From the NCBI GenBank assembly GCA_044224515.1, contig JBGAKH010000004.1, positions 1 through 64,000 of the forward strand: 64,000 nt of DNA, read 5' to 3'. Of the stretch, positions 35,010 to 42,483 are shown piece after piece. A program made the translations under genes and the position numbers. How positions within the stretch are numbered: position 1 is the first letter of the stretch; the number at the start of each line of letters is the position of its first letter. Below the pieces are notes generated by a model, which saw only the letters and a program-made list of their open reading frames with translations, was not told the origin of the DNA and made no database searches. The stretch comes from JBBATK01 sp044224515. GTDB lineage: Bacteria > Bacteroidota > Ignavibacteria > Kapaibacteriales > NICIL-2.

Positions 35010-35532
35010 ATACGCGATTCAGGCTATGCTCTACCTCGCAAAACGAGAGCTTATGGACGGCAAAAAGCTGATCCAAACGCGCGAGATTGCAGAATCACAC
35101 GCAATACCATATCACTTTCTTGCGAAGATTGTGCAAGATTTAGCGAAAGCAGATTTGATTGTTTCGCTCAAAGGACCAAGTGGCGGTATTGGTTTGGCAC
35201 ATGATTCCAAAGAGATTTCTGTGCTGGAAATCGTCCGCTCTGTCGACAACATTCAGTACGTCACCGACTGCGTGGTGGGCTACGAAAAGTGTAGTGCGGA
35301 CAGCCCCTGCCCATTGCACTTCGAGTGGGAAAAAATCCGCAATGTCATCTTTAATCTCATTCGTGAAAAAACACTTCGCGAACTGGTTGAGGACACTGAG
35401 TTTTCAAATGGTCGTTTGCTGGTTTCTCGTGCAAAGGCAGACGAAGCCACTGCTTCAGCGGCAACGGCAGCCGAAGTCCATTCTTCAAGCACAGAGGCTG
35501 CAGCACATTTGAAGAAACTCAAGAAGGTTTGA
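34987..35532 (+). CDS. Rrf2-family transcription regulator with cysteine triad
   Basis: Winged-helix regulator of the IscR/NsrR group. It begins at ATG 34987 ('IFSRASEYAIQAMLYLA'), the canonical Rrf2 N-terminus; the frame is open upstream but not family-like. The DNA-binding helices lie in residues 1-65 ('HFLAKIVQDLAKADLI', then the 'GPSGGIGLA' wing). Cysteines C-x6-C-x5-C near residues 95-108 ('DCVVGYEK C SADSPC') are in the position of Fe-S ligands. A 35-residue Ala/Ser/Glu tail ends the 181-residue protein. Probably senses iron-sulfur status, NO or redox; the target is unknown. A terminator follows. Confidence 0.88.
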   Translation: MIFSRASEYAIQAMLYLAKRELMDGKKLIQTREIAESHAIPYHFLAKIVQDLAKADLIVSLKGPSGGIGLAHDSKEISVLEIVRSVDNIQYVTDCVVGYEKCSADSPCPLHFEWEKIRNVIFNLIREKTLRELVEDTEFSNGRLLVSRAKADEATASAATAAEVHSSSTEAAAHLKKLKKV

Positions 35533-35556
35533 TAGTGAGCATCGCTCAGCAGTATC

Positions 35557-35586
35557 AAGGAGACATCTTTTGTCTCCTTTTTTTTT
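35557..35586 (+). terminator. Rrf2-gene intrinsic terminator
   Basis: A 9-bp stem (AAGGAGACA/TGTCTCCTT) with a 5-base loop is followed by a run of T. It lies 25 bp after the stop at 35532. Confidence 0.9.
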
Positions 35587-35756
35587 GTCCTTAGCCTGGG
35601 TGTCCGATTGCGATGGAGTTTTTGCACATGTGTATCCGGCGAGACGTTTTGCCGCGGACATGTCTTGCAAATCGGCAGAGTCCAACCATACTCTAGGTTC
35701 GGTCCTGGTCTGGTACATGGTGCCTGTGCTGCTCAAATTGTATCGAGTATATGAAC

Positions 35757-36203
35757 CTAGCTTGCCGGGTGAAGCATTTTGGTGAGGCGCAGCTCATTGT
35801 CGACCTGACCGCTGTTTGACGGAAAGTATTCGATCTTATCCATGATGCGACGCATAAGATGCACGCCTAGCCCACCATGTCTGAAACTCTTGAAATACTC
35901 TTGCATATCAGGTTGGGCAACTTCCAAAGGGTTAAAAGACTGCGCACGATCAAGAATCGAGAAGACGATTCCGTCGTCGATCTGCGCTGCGCGCAGTGTG
36001 ATGAGTCCGTCGACCGCGTTCTTATAGGCATGACGAATCAGGTTTGAGCACGCCTCGTCAACCGCAAGACTGAGTTGATAAACGTCACTATCGGTAAAGC
36101 CACAGCTCTTCGCTGCGGTCTCTACAAACTCACGAGCACGTACAAGCGAACCTAAGTCGCTTGGTATGCTGAGTTCATGTCGATATGACGTAGTGTGACT
36201 CAT
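35757..36203 (-). CDS. RsbW-like anti-sigma factor / serine kinase
   Basis: GHKL-fold ATPase of the partner-switching type. The N box 'DEACSNLIRHAY' is near residue 49 and the G-box-like 'HGGLGVHLMRRIMD' near residue 109. The 148 residues match the RsbW/SpoIIAB length. In characterised systems it phosphorylates an STAS antagonist and sequesters a sigma factor or another partner. It is last in the triad, 6 bp after the STAS gene. No sigma-factor gene is adjacent, so the output is unknown. Confidence 0.88.
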   Translation of the reverse strand: MSHTTSYRHELSIPSDLGSLVRAREFVETAAKSCGFTDSDVYQLSLAVDEACSNLIRHAYKNAVDGLITLRAAQIDDGIVFSILDRAQSFNPLEVAQPDMQEYFKSFRHGGLGVHLMRRIMDKIEYFPSNSGQVDNELRLTKMLHPAS

Positions 36204-36209
36204 TCTCTG

Positions 36210-36560
36210 TTAGAGAGTTTCAAAGCGAGTGAGCGCATCGGACTCTTGATCAAAAATCTCGAACAACATTGGGAAACCAAGCAGGTCAAAGACCGTGTAC
36301 ACGCGTGGCTTCATTTCCACAAGCTTGATATCTCCCTGTTGTGAACGCACACCTTCAATGAACACCATGAACACACCTAATCCTGCCGATGAAATGTATT
36401 CTAAGTCCTTAAAGTTCACAACGATTTTATGTGTGCCTTTATTGATGATTTCGCCGAGCGCACTTTCAAATTGTGAGGCAGTATGCGCGTCGAGATAGCC
36501 GTGAAGTGCTACTCGACCGATATCGCCAATCATTTCGTGTGCGATGGAAAACTCGTTCAT
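36210..36560 (-). CDS. STAS-domain anti-anti-sigma factor (RsbV-like)
   Basis: Small antagonist that binds the RsbW-like kinase when unphosphorylated. The 116 residues form one STAS domain; the phospho-acceptor is expected in 'EYISSAGLGVF' near residue 57. The ATG at 36560 has AAGGA nine bases upstream and begins 5 bp after the phosphatase stop; an open TTG at 36569 is less likely. Close packing with phosphatase and kinase indicates a stoichiometric module. Confidence 0.88.
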   Translation of the reverse strand: MNEFSIAHEMIGDIGRVALHGYLDAHTASQFESALGEIINKGTHKIVVNFKDLEYISSAGLGVFMVFIEGVRSQQGDIKLVEMKPRVYTVFDLLGFPMLFEIFDQESDALTRFETL

Positions 36561-36565
36561 GGATA

Positions 36566-38698
36566 TCAATCCTTTAGGGTTTGTAGTGTGCTGGTAGATG
36601 ACGTATGCGGCTCAATGCTTGGGTACATGGTTCTTCGTATGACAATCAGCGTCATATCGTCATGCTGCATGGAATGATTCGAGAAGACTGCAACGTCTCG
36701 CATAATGGTCTGCGCTACAAATTCAGCGTTGAAGCGCGGTGAATCCTGTCCCCGCATTAACGCACTTTCCAATCTCTCAAATCCAAACTCATCACCCTCA
36801 ACGTTTCGTGCTTCGTTGATTCCGTCGGTAAACAAGAGCAGCGAAGCATCCTCGGCAAGCTGCACTTCATCCGACTGAATACAGGTTGCGAAGAAATCCG
36901 GTTTAGCCAAGCCAATTCCCAGCCCTTTCGGACGTATGATGTGTGAACCGGCCGGATCAACAAGAAGCGCCGGAGTGTGACCGGCACGAACGATGGAGAG
37001 GAGCCCTTTCGGACCTAGGTGAACCGCCATCAATGTAATATACATTTGACGCTCCATTGTCCCAAATAAGGTAGCATTGATATTCTCTACCAGCTCCCGC
37101 GCGGTGTTTGCCTGGCGAGCCAATGCTAGAGCGACGCCTTTAAGTTTCGCCATATAGAAGGCGGCACTAATGCCCTTTCCACTCACATCTGCTATCAAAA
37201 CGCAGGGACTACCGTCAGCCAAGTGGTAGAAATCGTAGTAGTCACCTCCAACCTCCAAAGCCGGTGAACTCAAACCGTACACGTCATAACCTTCGAGCTT
37301 TGGATTTGTTTGTGGTAGCAGCTTCTTCTGGATCTCCCGACCAACCAACAATTCTTTATGATAGCGTTCTTTCTCAAGTGAGTCCTCGACAAGACGAGCA
37401 TTTTCGATGGCGACACTCGCTGATGAAGCAAAGGCTGCTACGGCTTGAACGTCATCCGTCTCGAAGGAAAACGGTTGTGCGTGTATCACAACGACAGCGC
37501 CAACGAGCTCCCTGCCGCTGCGTAAGGGTGCAACGATCATCGACTGGGCAAATGATTCGACCGATCGTGACAGAAAGCTAAAGTTAGTATTCTCCGAGAT
37601 AAACTCCACGTTGTATGGAGCGCTCAGATTATTGACAAATCTCTGGAGGATGTCAGAGTCATTCAAAGCTTCTATTTGTTTGACGGTCAATCGTTCGGCG
37701 GCTTTCTGCTCCATCACACCGGACTCGCCAATACTGAAACTAAACGCTGCCGATCCGCGAGTGGCTTGCATGGCTAACTGCGTGACCGTTGTGTAGAGTT
37801 TATCGAGATCGGTACTTTCCGCGGCAATACGGTTGAGATATGCTACGGAGCTGAACTCAAAAGTCCTGCGCTCTACCATACTGCTATTCGGCAGAGAGAA
37901 CAGCACAGTCCAGAATGTACGCTCGCAGAAGATTGCTAAGAAGACCGAGCCGTAAGCCATCACCGCCTGGAAGCCGTAAGAAGAGTGTCGAAGAGAGGTA
38001 TGTAGCTCTGAAGTGGTGTCCCACGATTCCGCAGCAGCCACCATGCTGGCACACATTCCAAGAAAGGTTAAAAGAAGCAAGCGTCGCTTCTCCTTTGCTG
38101 CCAAAAGTAAAACCCAATTGCGCCTCTTTACGGCGAGAACCATGATGATGGCAAGCACCACACAAAGCAACATGACAATCACTCGCATGCTGCGACTCAT
38201 TGCATACTCCCCCACAAAGGATAGAAAATATGCGACCACTGAACCTATCACTATTACTCGCGTGTAGCGTCGTGTCTGTGATGTGCGCTGCAAGTTGATG
38301 GCGCGATGCAAAAACACCACCAGGTACAGAGTTGCAAACATTCGCTCGGCAGTGAGGAGGTTGCCGGTAACAAGATCACTAAAGCCTGCCGGAGCACCAC
38401 TGTCTCCAAAGGGTAAGATCCCAACTGCAAGGAGGACGATAAGTCGACCAAAATCCGTGAAGAAGTCTTTGCGACCACGATAGGAGTTGGTCTGCGCATA
38501 TGACCAGACGATATACGCGGAAGACGCAATGAACCCCATCCCAAAGATGAGACGCAGACCAACCGCAGCCGTGGAACTATATGTGTTCGAGGCGAGAGAG
38601 ATGATGTCTGTGACGATTCGAGCAATAAAAACTAGAATCGCAAGCGACAACCATACAACAGCGCGAATGGATGATTGCGAGGCTTCGTGCTCTTTCAT
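36566..38698 (-). CDS. Membrane-anchored SpoIIE/RsbU-type protein phosphatase with GAF domain
   Basis: Probable input unit of the partner switch: it dephosphorylates the STAS protein and frees it to bind the kinase. Residues 1-262 hold seven or eight membrane helices with no known sensor name. A GAF-like domain covers about 285-440. The PP2C-type SpoIIE domain (about 490-690) shows 'GGDYYDFY', the metal-binding 'IADVSGKGISAAF' and 'FTDGINEARN'. 710 residues in total. The frame starts at the ATG at 38698 without a strong ribosome binding site. It leads the three-gene run. Confidence 0.9.
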   Translation of the reverse strand: MKEHEASQSSIRAVVWLSLAILVFIARIVTDIISLASNTYSSTAAVGLRLIFGMGFIASSAYIVWSYAQTNSYRGRKDFFTDFGRLIVLLAVGILPFGDSGAPAGFSDLVTGNLLTAERMFATLYLVVFLHRAINLQRTSQTRRYTRVIVIGSVVAYFLSFVGEYAMSRSMRVIVMLLCVVLAIIMVLAVKRRNWVLLLAAKEKRRLLLLTFLGMCASMVAAAESWDTTSELHTSLRHSSYGFQAVMAYGSVFLAIFCERTFWTVLFSLPNSSMVERRTFEFSSVAYLNRIAAESTDLDKLYTTVTQLAMQATRGSAAFSFSIGESGVMEQKAAERLTVKQIEALNDSDILQRFVNNLSAPYNVEFISENTNFSFLSRSVESFAQSMIVAPLRSGRELVGAVVVIHAQPFSFETDDVQAVAAFASSASVAIENARLVEDSLEKERYHKELLVGREIQKKLLPQTNPKLEGYDVYGLSSPALEVGGDYYDFYHLADGSPCVLIADVSGKGISAAFYMAKLKGVALALARQANTARELVENINATLFGTMERQMYITLMAVHLGPKGLLSIVRAGHTPALLVDPAGSHIIRPKGLGIGLAKPDFFATCIQSDEVQLAEDASLLLFTDGINEARNVEGDEFGFERLESALMRGQDSPRFNAEFVAQTIMRDVAVFSNHSMQHDDMTLIVIRRTMYPSIEPHTSSTSTLQTLKD

Positions 38699-38770
38699 AG
38701 CGAGTCAATTTAGTTATAGTGCTACGATTCGGAGCTACAGAAGTTTCGAAGAAATATGAACGAACCGAGC

Positions 38771-39238
38771 TTAGCGGTATTCAAGTCTATAGGCTTCCAG
38801 GACGATGCCATTCTGTACTGTTAACTGCTGCGCACCCTGCTCCGAACAAGATTTCTCATATGCTTCAAATCCGACTGAATTCTTCGAAACCAATTTTCGA
38901 CGTAAGATACCTTCGACGACTACCGTCTTCGCTTGACATTGTGGTTTTTGAGCAACTATTGCGTCACTAAGGTCAACACGGATCACGTTCGCGCCGTCCT
39001 TGAGGAGAATCCAACACGCATCATCCGGGCAAAGGGTCGCTACTTGCCCTTGAATTCGGAAGCTTCTATCAAAGCTTAACTCATTAACGGCAGAACTTAC
39101 TGTAAACGATGTGTCCACCAGACGCGAGTCGTCTCCAAACTCAGTTTTTTTAGAACTGCACGAAACAAGCATGCTCATTGAAACGCCTAACACGAAGGCG
39201 ATGTTTGCAGTCCGGAGTACTGTCAACTTTCCATGCAT
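38771..39238 (-). CDS. Small lipoprotein, DUF4920-like
   Basis: Signal peptide with lipobox LVSC near residue 27 of the protein started at ATG 39238 (the frame opens further to 39271). The mature part of about 125 residues is a compact beta domain with 'GQVATLCPDDACWILL', 'RVDLSD' and 'VVVEGILRRK'. This matches my recollection of the DUF4920 family of Bacteroidota (a GxV...C...GCW pattern). Four cysteines in the mature part could bind metal or form disulfides. Function unknown. It is upstream of the phosphatase gene by 72 bp, possibly in the same transcript. Confidence 0.65.
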   Translation of the reverse strand: MHGKLTVLRTANIAFVLGVSMSMLVSCSSKKTEFGDDSRLVDTSFTVSSAVNELSFDRSFRIQGQVATLCPDDACWILLKDGANVIRVDLSDAIVAQKPQCQAKTVVVEGILRRKLVSKNSVGFEAYEKSCSEQGAQQLTVQNGIVLEAYRLEYR

Positions 39239-39391
39239 GTTCGTAAAGGTAATTATTCGGTTGAAAGACATTGTATGGATTGCGCCACGGACTCGGCAAC
39301 CCTATGGCGAAATCTGATGCTAGACCTAGGGCAAAACTACTGCGTTCTGAACCACGAATAGGCGTTGTCCGCTCCAAGACTTGCTTGAAAG

Positions 39392-39426
39392 AAAAAAAGC
39401 CCTCGCATTGGCGAGGGCTTTTTTTT
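39392..39426. terminator. Terminator after tRNA-Thr
   Basis: Stem GCCCTCGC/GCGAGGGC with an ATTG loop, flanked by A7 on the left and T8 on the right, so it works in both directions. On the minus strand it ends the tRNA-Thr transcript 2 bases after the mature end. Confidence 0.95.
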
Positions 39427-39427
39427 G

Positions 39428-39500
39428 AGCCAACAGACGGACTTGAACCGACGACCTGCTCATTACGAATGAGCTGCTCTACCAACTGAGCTATGTTGGC
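39428..39500 (-). tRNA. tRNA-Thr (anticodon CGU)
   Basis: 73 nt cloverleaf. Acceptor GCCAACA pairs with TGTTGGC, the D-arm is GCTC/GAGC, and the anticodon stem GCTCA/TGAGC encloses TTCGTAA with CGT at positions 34-36. The T-arm loop is TTCAAGT. The T stem (GTCGG/CCGTC) has one T-T mismatch. CCA is not encoded; a T occupies the discriminator position. It has its own candidate promoter and terminator. Confidence 0.95.
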
Positions 39501-39518
39501 GTACATCTACGAAGAATG

Positions 39519-39549
39519 CAAAAATACGCGTTTTACGGAATTCTGCAAG
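39519..39549 (-). promoter_or_regulatory. Candidate tRNA-Thr promoter, Bacteroidota type
   Basis: Minus strand: CTTG, exactly 19 bases, then TATTTTTG, a perfect TANNTTTG. The predicted start lies about 12 bases before the mature tRNA end. Confidence 0.6.
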
Positions 39550-39573
39550 CTACTAAGATGCAGGCTGCAAAGT

Positions 39574-41085
39574 TCAGGCCAGATTCAAACCGTAGACACG
39601 TTGAGCTTTTGCTTCAACATACTCCAGGAAGTCTGCCTCAGACAAACTCTTTCCGCTGATTTTCATGATGAGCTCCGATGGCAGCATGGTCTTGCCATGT
39701 ACATGAATTGAATCACGAAGCCACGCCAAAATTGGAGCAAAATGTCCGCGACGAATGTCGTCACTGACATTAGGTAGATCACGCAATAGCGCTTTGCGTA
39801 GCATAGCTGCGTAAAGCTTGCCGAGCGTGTAGCTCGGGAAATATCCAAATCCGCCAAATGACCAATGGATGTCTTGTAAGCAACCTTTGGCATTGCTCTG
39901 AGGCTGCACACCGAGATACTCTTGCATTTTCGCGTTCCAAACCGCAGGCACGTCTTCAACGTTGAGGGTGCCGTTAATCAACGCCTCCTCAATCTCGAAG
40001 CGGATAATGATATGCAAGTTGTACGTTACTTCATCGGCCTCAATACGGATCAGAGAAGGCTCGATGATGTTGATAGCTTTGTACATGTCAAAAGGCGTAA
40101 CGCCTGACAACTGTTCCGGAAAGTAGTCCTTCATAGAAGGCAATGCCCAATTCCAGAACTCCTCACTTCGAGCAATGACATTCTCCCAGAAGAGACTCTG
40201 GGACTCGTGAATACCCATGCTGGCACCGTCTGATGCAAAAGTGCGACCTAGACCCGGGGCTATGCCCTGCTCATACATGCCGTGACCGGTTTCATGAATC
40301 AAGCCAAAGAGACAAGACCGTATATCGTCTTCAAACACTCGAGTGGTCAAGCGTACATCGGTCTGTGCAAAGGATGTACAGAAGGGATGTGCGGAAAGAT
40401 CTACACGTCCGTTTTCGTAATTGAAGCCAATGCTTTCTGAGATGAATCGCGCGAAAGCAAGTTGCTTCTCCTTGTCGTAGCCTTTGAACAAGAGTGCGTT
40501 AGAGACGCCGTCTTTGTGACCCTCAATCTTCTTCAACAAGTCTACAGTTCCTGCTCGTAGTTTATCAAAGACCGGACGCAGTTGGGCAACACTCATTCCG
40601 GGTTCAAAGAGATCCAGAAGAGCGTCATAACGATTGTGCTCATAGCCATAGAGTTCGGCAGCTTCTGCCTTCAACTGCACAAGGTGATGCAGGTCGGGAG
40701 CGAATATTTCAAAAGCATCCGCACTGCGAGCTTTCTTCCATGACTCTTGAGCTAAAGCGCATGCCTTGGATGTCTCACGCACAAGATTCTCAGGAAGCTT
40801 ACGGGCACGCTGTACTTCTTTAACAAACAGTGCTGCAACTCGCGCTTGAGTGTCCGACTCAAAATCACCACTACTCAATTTGTTCGCGAGTTCGACAGTG
40901 TCAGTGCGCGTCATTGCTTGATGCGCAAGTGTGTCGAGAGTAGCAATCTGCTCGGCACGGGCCATTCCTGCACCATCCGGCATGTAGGTTTCCTGATCCC
41001 AACCTAAGACAGCGGATGCTGCATTGAGATCTTTAACCGTGTTCATGATTTCTGTAGCCTGCTGATAAAGCTCCGAAGTACTCAT
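39574..41085 (-). CDS. Carboxypeptidase Taq (M32 metallocarboxypeptidase)
   Basis: Cytosolic zinc carboxypeptidase that removes most C-terminal residues except Pro and acidic ones. The zinc site HETGH is at residues 264-268 with the family context 'LIHETGHGMYEQG'. 'DQETYMP' near the N-terminus, 'GIHESQSLFWEN' and 'DIHWSFGGFGYFPSYTLG' are classic M32 motifs. About 503 residues, normal length. ATG 41085 or ATG 41112 may be used. A single gene, not in an operon. Confidence 0.95.
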   Translation of the reverse strand: MSTSELYQQATEIMNTVKDLNAASAVLGWDQETYMPDGAGMARAEQIATLDTLAHQAMTRTDTVELANKLSSGDFESDTQARVAALFVKEVQRARKLPENLVRETSKACALAQESWKKARSADAFEIFAPDLHHLVQLKAEAAELYGYEHNRYDALLDLFEPGMSVAQLRPVFDKLRAGTVDLLKKIEGHKDGVSNALLFKGYDKEKQLAFARFISESIGFNYENGRVDLSAHPFCTSFAQTDVRLTTRVFEDDIRSCLFGLIHETGHGMYEQGIAPGLGRTFASDGASMGIHESQSLFWENVIARSEEFWNWALPSMKDYFPEQLSGVTPFDMYKAINIIEPSLIRIEADEVTYNLHIIIRFEIEEALINGTLNVEDVPAVWNAKMQEYLGVQPQSNAKGCLQDIHWSFGGFGYFPSYTLGKLYAAMLRKALLRDLPNVSDDIRRGHFAPILAWLRDSIHVHGKTMLPSELIMKISGKSLSEADFLEYVEAKAQRVYGLNLA

Positions 41086-41206
41086 AGTCTTTACAAATTT
41101 GTTGATGAACAAATGTCGGTTCCGGAATCAGATTCGTTGATTATCTAACTGTTCGATAGTGTGTCAACAACACGAATCTTAGATTGGCGTTCAGCCTACT
41201 GCTTAC

Positions 41207-41232
41207 AAAACGTGCAGCCAAGGGCTGCACGT
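41207..41232 (-). terminator. queA terminator
   Basis: Minus strand: a 10-bp perfect stem (ACGTGCAGCC/GGCTGCACGT) with a 3-base loop followed by a short T4 tract. It lies about 40 bp past the queA stop. The T-tract is weak. Confidence 0.7.
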
Positions 41233-41270
41233 ACGCAAAAACACATTCTATTCATTCGCGTTTCGACGAA

Positions 41271-42314
41271 CTACATGATCAGCATTGCATCACCGTAGGC
41301 AAAGAAACGATACTCATTCTTGATGGCATACTTGTATGCCTTGAACAAGTTGTCTTTACCCGCAAAGGCTGCAGAAATCAACAATGACGTTGTTGCAGGC
41401 GGATGGAAATTGGTAAGCATACAGGTTGCTATTTTGAAATCATATGGAGGAAAGATATACTTATCAGTCCAGCCATGGTTGGGCTTCACCGTATGCGATG
41501 TAAGGACACTGGACTCAAGTGCACGCATGACACTGGCGCCACAAGCGAAAACTTTGCGCTTTGACTTCAGGGACTTATTGATAATCTCCGCGTTCTCGCG
41601 CGTGATTTCAAACTGCTCCGAATACATTCGGTGCTTTGTCAAATCCTCCACCTCGATGGTTTCAAAGATACCTTGACCAATATTCAAGGTCACGTATGCA
41701 ATACGCACTCCCTTTTTCTCGAGCGCTTTCAACATGTCTTTGGTAAAGTGGAGACCTGATGTCGGCGGTGCGATCGACGCGTTCTTTGCAGGGTTCGCGA
41801 ATACACACTGGTATGCTTCCTTGTCATCGTCGTTTGGCTCACGCTTGATGTATTCCGGTATCGGCATCTGCCCAATCTTCTCGATTACCTTATGAAGATC
41901 ACCTTCATACGAGAAGCGTACAGTGCGACCACGGGAGGTGGTGTTGTCGATAATCTCGCAGTAGAACTTGCCACTGTCGAAATAGATCTTGTTGCCAATT
42001 CGAACTTTGCGTGCCGGCTCGACAATAACATCCCAAATACGTTCCGGAGCCTTTAGCTCACGTAACAGCATCACTTCGATCTTTGCGTTGGTCTTCTCTT
42101 TCTTTCCGTTGAGTTTTGCCGGAAATACTCGTGTGTTATTCAACACCAAGCAGTCACCCTTCTCAAACAAGTCGACAATGTTCTTGAACTTTTTGTCCTT
42201 GATCTCACCTGTCTTGCGGTCGAGTACCATCATTTTTGCCGAATCCCTTGGCTCAGCCGGGAACTTGGCAATTGAATTCTTGGGAACTGAGAACTTAATT
42301 TCAGTAAGTTTCAC
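41271..42314 (-). CDS. queA: S-adenosylmethionine:tRNA ribosyltransferase-isomerase
   Basis: Adds the ribose-derived epoxycyclopentane of SAM to preQ1-modified tRNA, making epoxyqueuosine at wobble G34. The sequence shows 'PAEPRDSAKMMVLDR', 'VLNNTRVFPAKL', 'APPTSGLHFT' and 'THRMYSEQFEI'-type motifs (here 'KHRMYSEQFEI'). Length 347 is typical. Start is GTG 42314 with AAGGA eight bases upstream. Predicted 5' leader of about 110 bases contains a 9-bp inverted repeat. Divergent from uvrB. Confidence 0.95.
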   Translation of the reverse strand: MKLTEIKFSVPKNSIAKFPAEPRDSAKMMVLDRKTGEIKDKKFKNIVDLFEKGDCLVLNNTRVFPAKLNGKKEKTNAKIEVMLLRELKAPERIWDVIVEPARKVRIGNKIYFDSGKFYCEIIDNTTSRGRTVRFSYEGDLHKVIEKIGQMPIPEYIKREPNDDDKEAYQCVFANPAKNASIAPPTSGLHFTKDMLKALEKKGVRIAYVTLNIGQGIFETIEVEDLTKHRMYSEQFEITRENAEIINKSLKSKRKVFACGASVMRALESSVLTSHTVKPNHGWTDKYIFPPYDFKIATCMLTNFHPPATTSLLISAAFAGKDNLFKAYKYAIKNEYRFFAYGDAMLIM

Positions 42315-42351
42315 GAGAATATCCTTGTGGAGTTGAGTATTTTGTTGGCTG

Positions 42352-42413
42352 CACTCTTCAGTAACGAAAAAAGGACATACCTTTCAACGACTTAACAGTC
42401 TTCTTGAAGAGTG
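42352..42413. repeat. 9-bp inverted repeat in the queA leader / uvrB upstream region
   Basis: CACTCTTCA (42352-42360) and TGAAGAGTG (42405-42413) are exact complements enclosing 44 bases. On the minus strand they would close a stem in the queA leader RNA between the predicted transcript start and the GTG. It does not match a preQ1 aptamer that I recognise. Confidence 0.35.
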
Positions 42414-42429
42414 GGCCGAATGAAGACTA

Positions 42430-42462
42430 CAAAAGTACACTTTCGTGACCGCCGTGGTCAAG
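42430..42462 (-). promoter_or_regulatory. Candidate queA promoter, Bacteroidota type
   Basis: Minus strand: CTTG, 21 bases, then TACTTTTG (perfect TANNTTTG). The start would be near 42423. It lies just inside the uvrB upstream region, so the two genes share this control region. Confidence 0.4.
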
Positions 42463-42483
42463 AAGAATTTCGCCTATTTGTCA

